Shown here: piece by piece, positions 7,885-16,756 of the stretch
How the letters are laid out: each line of letters starts with the position of its first letter
Position numbering within the stretch: the first letter of the stretch is position 1
NCBI RefSeq assembly: GCF_008642335.1
Contig: NZ_CP029191.1
Location: forward strand, 3,410,001-3,474,000
DNA: 64,000 nucleotides
DNA from: Streptomyces venezuelae
GTDB lineage: Bacteria; Actinomycetota; Actinomycetes; Streptomycetales; Streptomycetaceae
Direction: 5' to 3'
Translations under genes and position numbers: made by a program
Notes under the pieces: generated by a model
The model's input: only the letters and a program-made list of their open reading frames with translations
Database searches by the model: none
Told to the model about the DNA's origin: nothing

Positions 7885-9771
7885 ATGGGTACACATGCTC
7901 AGCGGAAGAAGCCGCGTCGCCGCGGCCGGCGACGGATCGTGGACTACCCGCGCGTCGGAAGGAGCGGCGTCCGGCGCTGGCTCCCGTCGTGGCGCCAGCT
8001 CCTCGGCGCGGTGGGGTTCCTCTTCACCTCCGTGGCCATCCTCTTCGTCTGCGTGTACGTCAGCGTGGACATCCCCGACGAGAACGCGGCGGCCCGCCGC
8101 GAGGCCAACGTCTACTACTGGTCCGACGGATCGCAGATGGTCAGCACCGGCGAGATCAACCGGCAGAACGTCGAGCTGAACCAGATCGCGCCGTCCGCCG
8201 TCGACGCGGTGATCGCCGCCGAGAACGAGACCTTCTACGACGACGCCGGGGTCTCCCTCAAGGGTCTGGCCCGCGCCACCGTGAACATGGCACGCGGCCG
8301 TGAGACGCAGGGCGGCTCCACCATCACCCAGCAGTACGTGAAGAACACCTACCTCTCGCAGGACCAGACGGTCACGCGGAAGGTCAAGGAGTTCGTCATC
8401 GCCCTGAAGGTGGACCGCAAGAAGAGCAAGGGCGAGATCCTCAAGGGGTATCTCAACACCAGCTGGTTCGGGCGGGGCGCCAACGGGATCGAGGCCGCGG
8501 CCCGCGCCTACTACGGCATCCCCGCGAAGGAGCTGAACCCCAGCCAGGGCGCGCTGCTCGCCGCCATGCTGAAGGGCGCCGACCTGTACGACCCGGCGGT
8601 CAGCGCCGCCAACCACGAGCGGGCGCGGCAGCGCTGGGCGTGGATCCTGGACCGGCAGGTCGCGGTCGGGCTGATGACGAAGAAGGAGCGGGCGAAGTAC
8701 CGGACGTTTCCCGAGCCCCGGAGCCGGTCGCGCTCCACCAGCCTCGGCGGCCAGACCGGCTATCTCGTCGACGTCGCCAACCGGTACCTCAAGCAGCAGA
8801 CCGGGCTGACCGACGAGGAGCTCGCGCGCGGCGGATACAAGATCCACACCACGTTCGACAGGACCAAGGTGCGCGGCCTGGAGCAGGCGGTGCGGCGCGT
8901 CGTCGCCCGCGACCTCGACCCCAGGAAGCGGGCGGCCGACCGGCACGTGCAGGTCGGCGCGGCGTCCGTGCGGCCCTCCGACGGGGCGCTCGTCGCGCTC
9001 TACGGCGGGCCCGACGCCACCACGCACTTCACCAACAACGCCGACACGTCGGGCGTCCCCGTGGGCTCGGCGTTCAAGCCGTTCGTGCTGGCGGCGGCGC
9101 TGCAGTACGGGGTGTCGGAGCAGAACGTCGCGGCCGACAGCCACTACGCGGCGGACGGGGTCCTGCGCCGGGCAGACGGCGAGCCCCACCCGGACCGGCC
9201 GACGCTGCGCGAGGCGCTCGTCTCCGGCGGCAACGCCACGTACGTACGCCTCGGCAAGGACGTCGGGCAGGACACGGTGCGCAGGACCGCGGTCGCGGCC
9301 GGGCTGCTGCGGCAGAGCATGGCCCGCCTGGAGCCGACGTTCTCGATCGGCACGTCGACACCGAGCGCGATCCGCATGGCCGCCGCGTACGGGACGTTCG
9401 CCAACGACGGCGTCCAGCGCGACCCGTACTCGGTCACGAAGGTCGTCAAGGACGGTGAGCCGCTGTCCGGCCTCGCGCCTCCCTCCTCGCGGCGCGCGCT
9501 CGACCCGCAGGTGGCCCAGGAGGTCGCCGACGCCCTGCGCACGGCGGGAAAGCGCATGGGGGTGGACGTCGCGGCGGGGCGCACGGGCGATCAGGACCGC
9601 CTCAGGTCGGCCTGGTTCGCGGGCTTCTCGAAGGACCTGTCGACGGCGGTGACGCTGTTCCGGCTGCGGCCCGGCGAGCCGCAGCTGCTGCCCCTGTCGG
9701 GGGTGGCGGGGAAGAAGTCGGAGCGCGGCAACGTGCTGCCGCCGCGGATCTGGCGGGAGTACGAGGGGTAG
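7885..9771 (+). CDS. class A penicillin-binding protein with atypical transpeptidase motifs
   Basis: A 628-residue bifunctional cell-wall synthase. An Arg/Lys-rich cytoplasmic tail precedes a membrane anchor (about 38-60). The GT51 glycosyltransferase domain has E113 in AAENETFY, GGSTITQQYVKN and EILKGYLNTSWFGRGANG. The transpeptidase domain keeps the nucleophile in GSAFKPF (S395, K398), but the SxN motif reads SGGN (447-450) and the KTG motif is RTGD (566-569). Acylation may be altered, so the protein may act mainly as a glycosyltransferase or tolerate beta-lactams. ATG 7885 has no obvious ribosome site. It is separated from the following signalling operon by about 180 bases. Confidence 0.9.
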   Translation: MGTHAQRKKPRRRGRRRIVDYPRVGRSGVRRWLPSWRQLLGAVGFLFTSVAILFVCVYVSVDIPDENAAARREANVYYWSDGSQMVSTGEINRQNVELNQIAPSAVDAVIAAENETFYDDAGVSLKGLARATVNMARGRETQGGSTITQQYVKNTYLSQDQTVTRKVKEFVIALKVDRKKSKGEILKGYLNTSWFGRGANGIEAAARAYYGIPAKELNPSQGALLAAMLKGADLYDPAVSAANHERARQRWAWILDRQVAVGLMTKKERAKYRTFPEPRSRSRSTSLGGQTGYLVDVANRYLKQQTGLTDEELARGGYKIHTTFDRTKVRGLEQAVRRVVARDLDPRKRAADRHVQVGAASVRPSDGALVALYGGPDATTHFTNNADTSGVPVGSAFKPFVLAAALQYGVSEQNVAADSHYAADGVLRRADGEPHPDRPTLREALVSGGNATYVRLGKDVGQDTVRRTAVAAGLLRQSMARLEPTFSIGTSTPSAIRMAAAYGTFANDGVQRDPYSVTKVVKDGEPLSGLAPPSSRRALDPQVAQEVADALRTAGKRMGVDVAAGRTGDQDRLRSAWFAGFSKDLSTAVTLFRLRPGEPQLLPLSGVAGKKSERGNVLPPRIWREYEG

Positions 9772-9952
9772 GCCCCGGCACGGGCGATACCGGTGGGGCC
9801 GGTGCGCCCTGCGCGCTCCCCCGCGCTCCCTGTGTGCGCGGTCCTCCCCCTGCCTCACCTTGCAGCCCAGGCGCCTTTGGCCGCGCCCGCACCTATCCTG
9901 GGGAAACATGGAGGGGGACGCGGCAACCGCGGACGGGGGACCCGACTCACCC

Positions 9953-11710
9953 ATGGATCATGCGAGTTGGCGGGTACGCCTGCGGCGCTGGGCGGCTTCG
10001 GGCAGCGGTGACGTGCTGGGCGCCGGCGTGCTGTTCGGCACCGACCGCGTGCTCACCTGCGCCCATGTGATCCGCGACCCGGCGACCGGACAGCGCCCCG
10101 ACCGCGTCCAGGTCGAGTTCCCGCTGCTCCAGGGCCTCACCCGCACCCCGCACCGCACCGCCACCGTCGCCGCGGGCCACTGGGTGCCGCCCTTCGGCAA
10201 GGCCCAGGGCGACCTCGCCGTCCTCGTCCTGGACGACCCCGCGCCCCTCCCCTCGCCGGTCGCGCTGCACCGCACCCTCGACTACCGGGGCGCCACGGTC
10301 CTCGTCGACGGGTTCCCCGAGTACCAGTCGGGCGGGCAGTGGCTCACCGGCGTCTGCCGGGGGCCCGGCGGGGAGGGCGACGAGCGGGTACAGATCGACC
10401 TCACCGGGGCGGGGGACGGGTCCGGGCAGCGGCTGCGGGGCGGGTTCAGCGGCGCGGGCGTACGGGAAGAGGGCAGCGACCGGCTGCTCGGCATCCTGGC
10501 GCAGGCCGACGAACGGGGCGAGCACGGGTACATGATCCCGGCGGCCACCGTCGCCAAGTACTTCCGCCGCTTCGCCGAGCGGTACGTGACCGGGCCGCAC
10601 GCCATCCCCGGCCACCGCGTCGTCTCTGCGGACGCCGCCCGCACCGCCCGCCCGCACGGCCTGCAGCGCACCGTCACGCGCTGGCTGAACGGGGACGCGG
10701 ACGCCTGGGACACCGAGGTCCTCTTCATCGCCGAGGACGACGACCGGGCACGCCAGGCGCTGTACGTCGTCCTGAACATGGCCGACCGCGAACAGTCCCC
10801 GCAGCTGGCGGTGCGGCCCGTCGGGCCCGGCGCCGACGCGCCCCCCGACGGCGGCGACTCGCTCCTGTCCCGCGCCGGCATCGCGCCCCGCGTCGGCAGC
10901 ATCGGCCTCGTCCTCGACCTGGAGGGCGCCGCCCTGGAGGACCCCGACCAGCCGGAGCTCCGTGAGGCCCTCGCCGTCCTGCGGCACGAGCTGCGGCACG
11001 CCGCCGGACAACGGACGACACCGCGAAGGCGCCCCGCCGTCGCCGTGCTCTACGCCGACCGGTCCGCCACCGAACCGGCCGCCGCGGCCAAGGCACTCGG
11101 CGAACTGGCGGCCTCCGGCGCCCGGCTGCTGCTCGTGGTGCGCTCCAGCACGCACGGATTCACGTACGCCCTCGCGGAGAAACTGCTGCCCGCCGAGCGT
11201 GCCGCGCAGTGGCTGCAGCGCATCGGCGCCCGCGTCGACGCCCTCGCCGACACCGAACGCAGCGCGCGGCGCCTCTTCCACCGCGTCGAACCCCATGTCG
11301 TCGACCCGCCGGTCGCCACCGGGTACGCGGCGCGGGCCGCCCTGTGGACCGTCCAGCTCAGCAACGAGCTGCGCCCGCTGACGGGCCGGGGCGGGCCGCG
11401 CCTCCTGGAGAAGCTGTCGTACGCCGAACAGGCCGTGGACACCTACCTGCTGCGGGCCGAGCGGGCCGAGAGCGAGCTGCGCGCGGTACTCGACGAGCAT
11501 CTGCGGCTGCGCGGGCTGCTCCGCGACCACCTGGCGCGGCTCGCCCGGCGCGGTCTCGCCGAGCACCCGGACGCGGTCGGGCCCTACCGCGCGGCGCAGC
11601 AGCTCCTGCTGGCCGGGCCCTGCCCGCTGGCCGACGCCGAGCGTGCGGTGACGGCGTTCGCGCGCGTGGTGCGGCGGCTCGCGGACGCCGACCCGGGGGG
11701 TGACGTGTGA
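9953..11710 (+). CDS. trypsin-like serine protease with a large C-terminal domain
   Basis: A 585-residue cytoplasmic protein (no signal peptide). The N-terminal 220 residues are a trypsin-like fold: H38 in VLTCAHVI, D87 in GDLAVLVLD and S166 in GGFSGAG form a credible triad. The remaining 360 residues are alpha/beta and helical, include FIAEDDDRARQAL and a coiled-coil-like C-terminus, and match nothing I recognise with certainty. It is the first gene of a five-gene coupled operon and overlaps the kinase by GTGA. ATG 9953 is preferred because codons between ATG 9908 and here use A at the third position too often; 9908 remains possible and would be almost leaderless behind TATCCT. Confidence 0.82.
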   Translation: MDHASWRVRLRRWAASGSGDVLGAGVLFGTDRVLTCAHVIRDPATGQRPDRVQVEFPLLQGLTRTPHRTATVAAGHWVPPFGKAQGDLAVLVLDDPAPLPSPVALHRTLDYRGATVLVDGFPEYQSGGQWLTGVCRGPGGEGDERVQIDLTGAGDGSGQRLRGGFSGAGVREEGSDRLLGILAQADERGEHGYMIPAATVAKYFRRFAERYVTGPHAIPGHRVVSADAARTARPHGLQRTVTRWLNGDADAWDTEVLFIAEDDDRARQALYVVLNMADREQSPQLAVRPVGPGADAPPDGGDSLLSRAGIAPRVGSIGLVLDLEGAALEDPDQPELREALAVLRHELRHAAGQRTTPRRRPAVAVLYADRSATEPAAAAKALGELAASGARLLLVVRSSTHGFTYALAEKLLPAERAAQWLQRIGARVDALADTERSARRLFHRVEPHVVDPPVATGYAARAALWTVQLSNELRPLTGRGGPRLLEKLSYAEQAVDTYLLRAERAESELRAVLDEHLRLRGLLRDHLARLARRGLAEHPDAVGPYRAAQQLLLAGPCPLADAERAVTAFARVVRRLADADPGGDV

Positions 11711-14151
11711 AGGCCGTCAAGTCCTGCCCACACCCGGGGTGTTCGGGCACCGTGACGCCGACCGGGTACTGCCTGGCCAGCGGTGAGCGCGTCGACCCCG
11801 CGACCGGGTTGCACTCGGCCGTGGACACGGGACACGCGACAGCGTCCACGTCCGTGTCCGAGCCGGAGTCGGCACCGAGGCCCCCCGCATCGGCGTCGCG
11901 CCCCGCCGCGACCTCCGGCGGCGAGTCGTCCTCCCAGCACTGGATCGTCGACCTGGGCGTCACCGCCGACCCGCCGCGCCCGGCCCGTGTCGACCTGCCC
12001 CCGGAGCACCCCGACCCCACCGTCCTGCCCGAGATCACGCTCCTGGACCGGGCCGACAACGCGGGCGGCCCCGTGGCCCTCAGCGGGCTGCCCCTGCCGC
12101 CCGGCACCCTGCTCGCCGGGCAGTACCGCCTCGTGCGGCCCCTCGGGTACGGCGGGATGGGCGAGGTATGCCTCGCCCACGACACCAAGGTCGACGACCG
12201 CGCGGTCGCCGTGAAGATGCTGCACGCCGAGCTCGCCACGGAGTCGTACAGCCTCCTGGAGGGCGAGCGCAGGGAGCTGGTCGAGCTCAACCACGACGGG
12301 TTCATCCGGGTGTTCAACTACGGGCACCACGACGGGGTCGGGGACTTCCTCGTCCTCCAGTACGTCGACGGGCTCAACCTCGAAGAGGTGCGGGCCCGCG
12401 CCCACGAGCACCCCGAGGAGTTCGGCGGCGACCGCTTCCTGGAGTTTGTCCTCGCGTACGGCGTGCGGATCCTGGCCGCGCTCGCGCACCTGCACGCCCC
12501 CGAGCGCGGCAAGGTGTACGGCGACCTGAAGCCGCCCAACGTCATGCACGATGGCTCCACCACCAAGCTCGTCGACGTCGGCAGCGTGCGCCGCGCGGGC
12601 GCCCCCGGCCTCACCACCGCCCTCTACCGCGCGCCCAGCGTCGGCCCGCACGGCGAGTCCGCCCCGCAGGACGACCTGTTCAGCCTCGGCGAGACGCTGC
12701 GCACGCTGTGCGGGCTCGGGGCCACCCGCCACGACCTTGCGGACCTGGCGGCGCTCGCCCCGCTCGACGACGCCACCGGGGACCACCGCGGACTCGGCCT
12801 CGTCTCCCTCGCCAGGGCCCTGCGCCGCGCCACCCGCACCGCACGCGCCGGACGCTTCGCCACGGCCCGCGAGATGGACGAGCAGCTCCGCGGCGTCTTC
12901 CGCGAGCTGCGGTCCCTGCGCACCGGCGCCGAGACGTTCGAGCCGTCACCGCTCTTCCTCCAGTCCGCGTACGCCCTCGACGGCGGGCTCGGCGCCGCCC
13001 CCGAGGTCCGGCACTGGGCCGCCCCGCGGGCCGCCCCGCACCACCCCGCTCCCGGCCCCTCCGAGGTGGCCCGGCGGCTCCCCGTGCCGCGCCCGGACCC
13101 GGACGACGACCACCACGGCGAGCTCAGCAGGCTCAGCGACGACGACCCCGAGGCGCTGCTCCAGCACACCGGCGACTGGCGGGACTCCCCCGAGGTGCAC
13201 CTGCTGCGGTGCAGACTGCGGCTGCGGGTGGCGCTGCGGACCGAGGGCGGGGATCTCGGCGCGGAGGGCGTCGACCTCACCGGCGCCGAGACCGCGCTCG
13301 CCCTGGCCGAGGACGCCATAGGGCCCGCGAACGGGCCGCACGACTGGCGGCTCGACTGGCACCGGGGGCTGCTCGCCCTGGCCCGCTCCCGGGTGCCGGA
13401 GGCCCGCGGCCGCTTCGACCGGGTGTACGCGGCGATCCCCGGCGAGTACGCGCCGAAGCTGGCCCTCGGCTACTGCGCGGAACGCCTCGGGCGGCTGCAC
13501 GAGGCCCTCACCTTCTACGAGGCCGTGCGGCTGCGGAACCCCTCGCTGGGCAGCGCGGCGTTCGGCGCCGTCCGGGCGCGGCTCGCCCTCGGCGGCCCCG
13601 ATGCCCTCACCGACGCCATCGCCGCCCTCGACGCCGTCCCGCAGCACTCACGGCACCGCACCGCCGCCCGCACGGCCGCCGTGCGCATCCGCGTCGACCA
13701 CGCGCGGGACGCCGAAGGCCTGGGCGCGGCGGTGCGCGCGCTGGCCCAGCTCTTCTCCGCGCACGGCCTGACCGACGAACCATCCCGCGTACGGATGAAG
13801 GCGGAGGTGTGGGGCGCGGCGCACCGGCTCCTCGGTGCGGAGGACGGCGCGGGCGGTGCGATCACCGGGGACCAGCTGCGCGCCGTCGCCGCGCACGCCG
13901 ATCCGCTGCTCGAATTCCCCGCCGACGTACGGGCGTTGCGCACCGACCTGTCCCGCTTCTACCGGGTCCTGGCCCACCAGGCCGCCCGGGACGCGCCCAC
14001 GCCGGACGACGGCATACCGCTCGCCGAGATCCTCCTCGACCGCGCCTACGCGGTCCGCCCCTTCGGCTTCCTGCACGCACGATTCGGCAAGGACTTCCCA
14101 TGGCTGGGCAAGAAGATCAGGAACCGGCCGCCTCGGTCGGCCTGGAAGTGA
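11707..14151 (+). CDS. PknG-like serine/threonine protein kinase with TPR tail
   Basis: An 814-residue soluble kinase. The N-terminus has CPHPGCSGTVTPTGYC (Cys 7, 12, 22), which resembles the metal-binding start of PknG, then a disordered Ser/Pro region. The kinase domain (about 137-400) has glycine loop GYGGMGEV, catalytic K170, YGDLKPPNVM (D273, K275, N278) replacing HRD, and VDVGS (D290) replacing DFG. The YGD and DVG variants parallel the PknG subgroup. Residues about 450-800 are helical repeats like the PknG TPR domain. Start GTG 11707 overlaps the upstream stop (GTGA). No membrane segment: signals must come through the operon partners. Confidence 0.9.
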   Translation: MKAVKSCPHPGCSGTVTPTGYCLASGERVDPATGLHSAVDTGHATASTSVSEPESAPRPPASASRPAATSGGESSSQHWIVDLGVTADPPRPARVDLPPEHPDPTVLPEITLLDRADNAGGPVALSGLPLPPGTLLAGQYRLVRPLGYGGMGEVCLAHDTKVDDRAVAVKMLHAELATESYSLLEGERRELVELNHDGFIRVFNYGHHDGVGDFLVLQYVDGLNLEEVRARAHEHPEEFGGDRFLEFVLAYGVRILAALAHLHAPERGKVYGDLKPPNVMHDGSTTKLVDVGSVRRAGAPGLTTALYRAPSVGPHGESAPQDDLFSLGETLRTLCGLGATRHDLADLAALAPLDDATGDHRGLGLVSLARALRRATRTARAGRFATAREMDEQLRGVFRELRSLRTGAETFEPSPLFLQSAYALDGGLGAAPEVRHWAAPRAAPHHPAPGPSEVARRLPVPRPDPDDDHHGELSRLSDDDPEALLQHTGDWRDSPEVHLLRCRLRLRVALRTEGGDLGAEGVDLTGAETALALAEDAIGPANGPHDWRLDWHRGLLALARSRVPEARGRFDRVYAAIPGEYAPKLALGYCAERLGRLHEALTFYEAVRLRNPSLGSAAFGAVRARLALGGPDALTDAIAALDAVPQHSRHRTAARTAAVRIRVDHARDAEGLGAAVRALAQLFSAHGLTDEPSRVRMKAEVWGAAHRLLGAEDGAGGAITGDQLRAVAAHADPLLEFPADVRALRTDLSRFYRVLAHQAARDAPTPDDGIPLAEILLDRAYAVRPFGFLHARFGKDFPWLGKKIRNRPPRSAWK

Positions 14152-15581
14152 GCCAGGTCGTCGAGCTGCCCCGCCCCCGTACTCCGGGCGGGGCGGACAC
14201 GGCCCGCATGTACGCCGTCCTCACCGTGACGGTCCGCAGGACGGGCACCGCGCACGCGCCGCCCGCCGCCACCGAGCGCGACCCAGCGGCCGGAACCACG
14301 ACGGGTACGGCCGGGGCCCGGCTCGCGGAAGTGCTGCTCATCGACCACTCCTCCTCGATGGTGATGCCGCCGAGCCGTCTCGCCGCCGCCCGCGCCGCCG
14401 CCGTCGGCGCCCTGGCCCGCATCCCCGACGGGTCGCTGTTCGCCCTGGTCGCCGGGGGCGATCGGACCGCCATGATCTACCCGAGGCGGCCGGGGCTCGC
14501 CGTCGCGCATGCCGAGTCGCGGGCCGCCGCCGAGGCCGCCCTGCACGACTGCACCCCGGGCGGCGGCACCGCGATGGGCACCTGGCTGGAGCGGGCCCGG
14601 CAGCTCTTCCGGGAGCTGCCGGCCTCGGGCGACGGCGGCTGGGTGCGGCACGCGCTGCTCCTCACCGACGGCAAGAACGAACCCGGGTACGAGACGCGGG
14701 CCGAGCTGCAGGAGCGCGTCGAGCGGTGCGCGCGGGCCTTCGCCTGCGACGTCGTGGGCATCGGCGACGCGTGGGAGACCGACGAACTCCTGCTCATCGC
14801 GCGGGCACTGGGCGGGCGCACGCGGGCCGTCGCGGATCTGACGCGGCTCCCTGACGAGCTGGCCTCGCTCACCGGGCAGGCCGCCGGACGCGACGTCACG
14901 GGCCTGCGGCTGCGCCTCTACCACCGTGCCGGGGTGCGCCCGCACTCCTTCGAGCAGGTCCACCCCACGCGGGTCGCGCTCCGGCCCGACCGCGTCGACC
15001 TGTCGGGCGTCGGGACGGGCGCGGGCGGCCCCGTCGAGGAGTACGACCTCGGCCCGTGCGGCGAGGAGACCCGTGCCTATCTGCTCTGCGTCGGTGCGCC
15101 CTACGACCCCGCCAAGATGGGCAAGGAACTCCTCCTCACGGAGGTCGAGCTGGACGCGGAGAGCCCGGCGGCGCTGCGGCTGCCCGCGCCGCAGCCCGTG
15201 CTGGTGCGCTGGACCGACGACCCCGACCTGTACAGCCGCCTCGACCCGCAGGTCGCCCACTACCGGCAGGAGGAGGAGCTGCACCGCACCTTCGAGGAGG
15301 CCTGCGCGGAGCTGAAGCTCGGCAGGCGCGCGGCCGCCGAGGCGCTGCTCGGCACCGCGTGGCGCCTCGCCGCCGAGACGGGTGACACCGCCATGCAGGA
15401 GCATCTGCGCCGCCTCGTCCGCGTCCGCGACCCGGCGGCCGGACGGGTCGAACTCCGTGACCGCATCGCGAAGTTCGACGTGGAGGCCGCCCGCATCCAG
15501 ACCAGCACGACCGTCCTGCCCGGCGTCCATCTGCCCGGCCCCCGGCCTCCCGGCCCCCGGCCACCCGGAGCGGCCCGGTGA
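14100..15581 (+). CDS. VWA-domain protein
   Basis: A 493-residue protein with a von Willebrand factor A domain (about 76-260). The metal-dependent adhesion site is intact: DHSSS (D82, S84, S86), the threonine in GGGTAMG and the aspartate in LLTDGKN. The C-terminal half is beta-rich, then helical (EEELHRTFEEACAELKLGRRAAAEALL), ending in a Pro-rich tail. ATG 14100 has AAGGA seven bases upstream and overlaps the kinase gene by 52 bases; GTG 14148, in a GTGA overlap with the kinase stop, is the alternative. VWA proteins commonly act as metal-dependent docking factors, so it may link the kinase to the membrane sensor. Confidence 0.87.
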   Translation: MAGQEDQEPAASVGLEVSQVVELPRPRTPGGADTARMYAVLTVTVRRTGTAHAPPAATERDPAAGTTTGTAGARLAEVLLIDHSSSMVMPPSRLAAARAAAVGALARIPDGSLFALVAGGDRTAMIYPRRPGLAVAHAESRAAAEAALHDCTPGGGTAMGTWLERARQLFRELPASGDGGWVRHALLLTDGKNEPGYETRAELQERVERCARAFACDVVGIGDAWETDELLLIARALGGRTRAVADLTRLPDELASLTGQAAGRDVTGLRLRLYHRAGVRPHSFEQVHPTRVALRPDRVDLSGVGTGAGGPVEEYDLGPCGEETRAYLLCVGAPYDPAKMGKELLLTEVELDAESPAALRLPAPQPVLVRWTDDPDLYSRLDPQVAHYRQEEELHRTFEEACAELKLGRRAAAEALLGTAWRLAAETGDTAMQEHLRRLVRVRDPAAGRVELRDRIAKFDVEAARIQTSTTVLPGVHLPGPRPPGPRPPGAAR

Positions 15582-16756
15582 CGGCCTTGTGGCGCGCCGT
15601 CCCGCCGCTCGCCGCCGACGCGCTGCGCGCCCTGCGCCGGTACGCGTGGCCGGTGCCGCTCGCCGAACGCCCGCGCAACCGCTCGTACCTGCGGGACCGG
15701 CTCGTCGCGCTGCCGCTGCTCACCGTCGTCGCGGCCGTCACGTTCGGCTGGGCGTACGCCGACGTCCGCGAGGACTCGGCGACGCTGCGGGACAGCTTCC
15801 TGCCCGCGCTCGTCGGGCTCGCCGAGGCCGAGACGTCCCTGCGCATCGCCGACCACGAGGCCGCCAAGAGCCTCGCGGCCGGGGAGGCCGTGCAGCTCAG
15901 CGGGTTGAGCAAGCGGTACACGACGCGCACCACACGCGCCGTGCAGCACCTCAACCAGGTGGCCCGCAGCGGCGCCCTGACCACCGTCGAGCGCCAGGAG
16001 CTCGACGTGGTCTCCGGGCTCGTCGTCGACTACGGCACCTGGATCACCTTCGCGCAGAACAACGTCGCCGACCCCACGCTGCGGGACGCCGGACTCTCGT
16101 ACGCGCGCAGCATGCTCTGCTCGACGCCCGGGCCCGCGCCCGGCGGGAAGGCCGACGCGGACGGCTATCCGGCCTGCCGTCCCGCCACCGGTTCGCGCTC
16201 CGACGCGACCGCCGTCGTCGACCGCATCTCCTCCCTTGAGGACCGGCTGCGCGACCGGCTCGCGGACCGGGCGGCGCCGGGCGGCCGCGTCCTGGCCGCG
16301 GGGTCCCTGTCGGTGCTCGCCCTGGTGCTGCTCGCGTTCGGGCACTGGCGCACCCAGGTGTTCCTCCACCACCGCCTGCACCTGTACGTCAGCATCCCGC
16401 TCCTCGTCGCCGCCCTGCCGCTGCTCGCCGTGCCGTTCCTGACGGCCGACGCCGCCCTCGCCCACCGGGCGCAGCAGCGCGTGGTGTCCACGGCGGCCGA
16501 GATGGCCGAGCGGACGACCCCGGCGATCGAGTCGACCGTCGACGAGGACCCGTTCGGCGAGCGCCACCCGCTCCTGATCCGGTCCCTGGACGAACACGCG
16601 GGCCACGACCTGTCCGCGGGCCGCCTCTCCTCGCTGGACGGGGTCGCACCGTGGGTGGCGCCCGCCGGCCTTCTCAGCGCGGGCGTCACCGCGGTCACGC
16701 TCCACGCCTACCGCCGCGAGTACGTCCTCATCTCCCGCCCAGGAGCCACCCCATGA
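15578..16756 (+). CDS. GlnX-like four-helix membrane sensor protein
   Basis: A 392-residue membrane protein. TM1 is about 44-63 (LLTVVAAVTFGWAYA), followed by an extracytoplasmic stretch of some 170 residues that is strongly helical (ETSLRIADHEAAKSLAAGEA, LSKRYTTRTTRAVQHLNQV), like the four-helix-bundle sensor domain of chemoreceptors. TM2 and TM3 follow (240-300), then a second outside helix and TM4 near 370. This topology is that described for mycobacterial GlnX, which relays binding-protein occupancy to PknG. Start GTG overlaps the upstream stop. Assignment to GlnX is by topology and neighbours, not by sequence identity that I can measure. Confidence 0.8.
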   Translation: MTALWRAVPPLAADALRALRRYAWPVPLAERPRNRSYLRDRLVALPLLTVVAAVTFGWAYADVREDSATLRDSFLPALVGLAEAETSLRIADHEAAKSLAAGEAVQLSGLSKRYTTRTTRAVQHLNQVARSGALTTVERQELDVVSGLVVDYGTWITFAQNNVADPTLRDAGLSYARSMLCSTPGPAPGGKADADGYPACRPATGSRSDATAVVDRISSLEDRLRDRLADRAAPGGRVLAAGSLSVLALVLLAFGHWRTQVFLHHRLHLYVSIPLLVAALPLLAVPFLTADAALAHRAQQRVVSTAAEMAERTTPAIESTVDEDPFGERHPLLIRSLDEHAGHDLSAGRLSSLDGVAPWVAPAGLLSAGVTAVTLHAYRREYVLISRPGATP

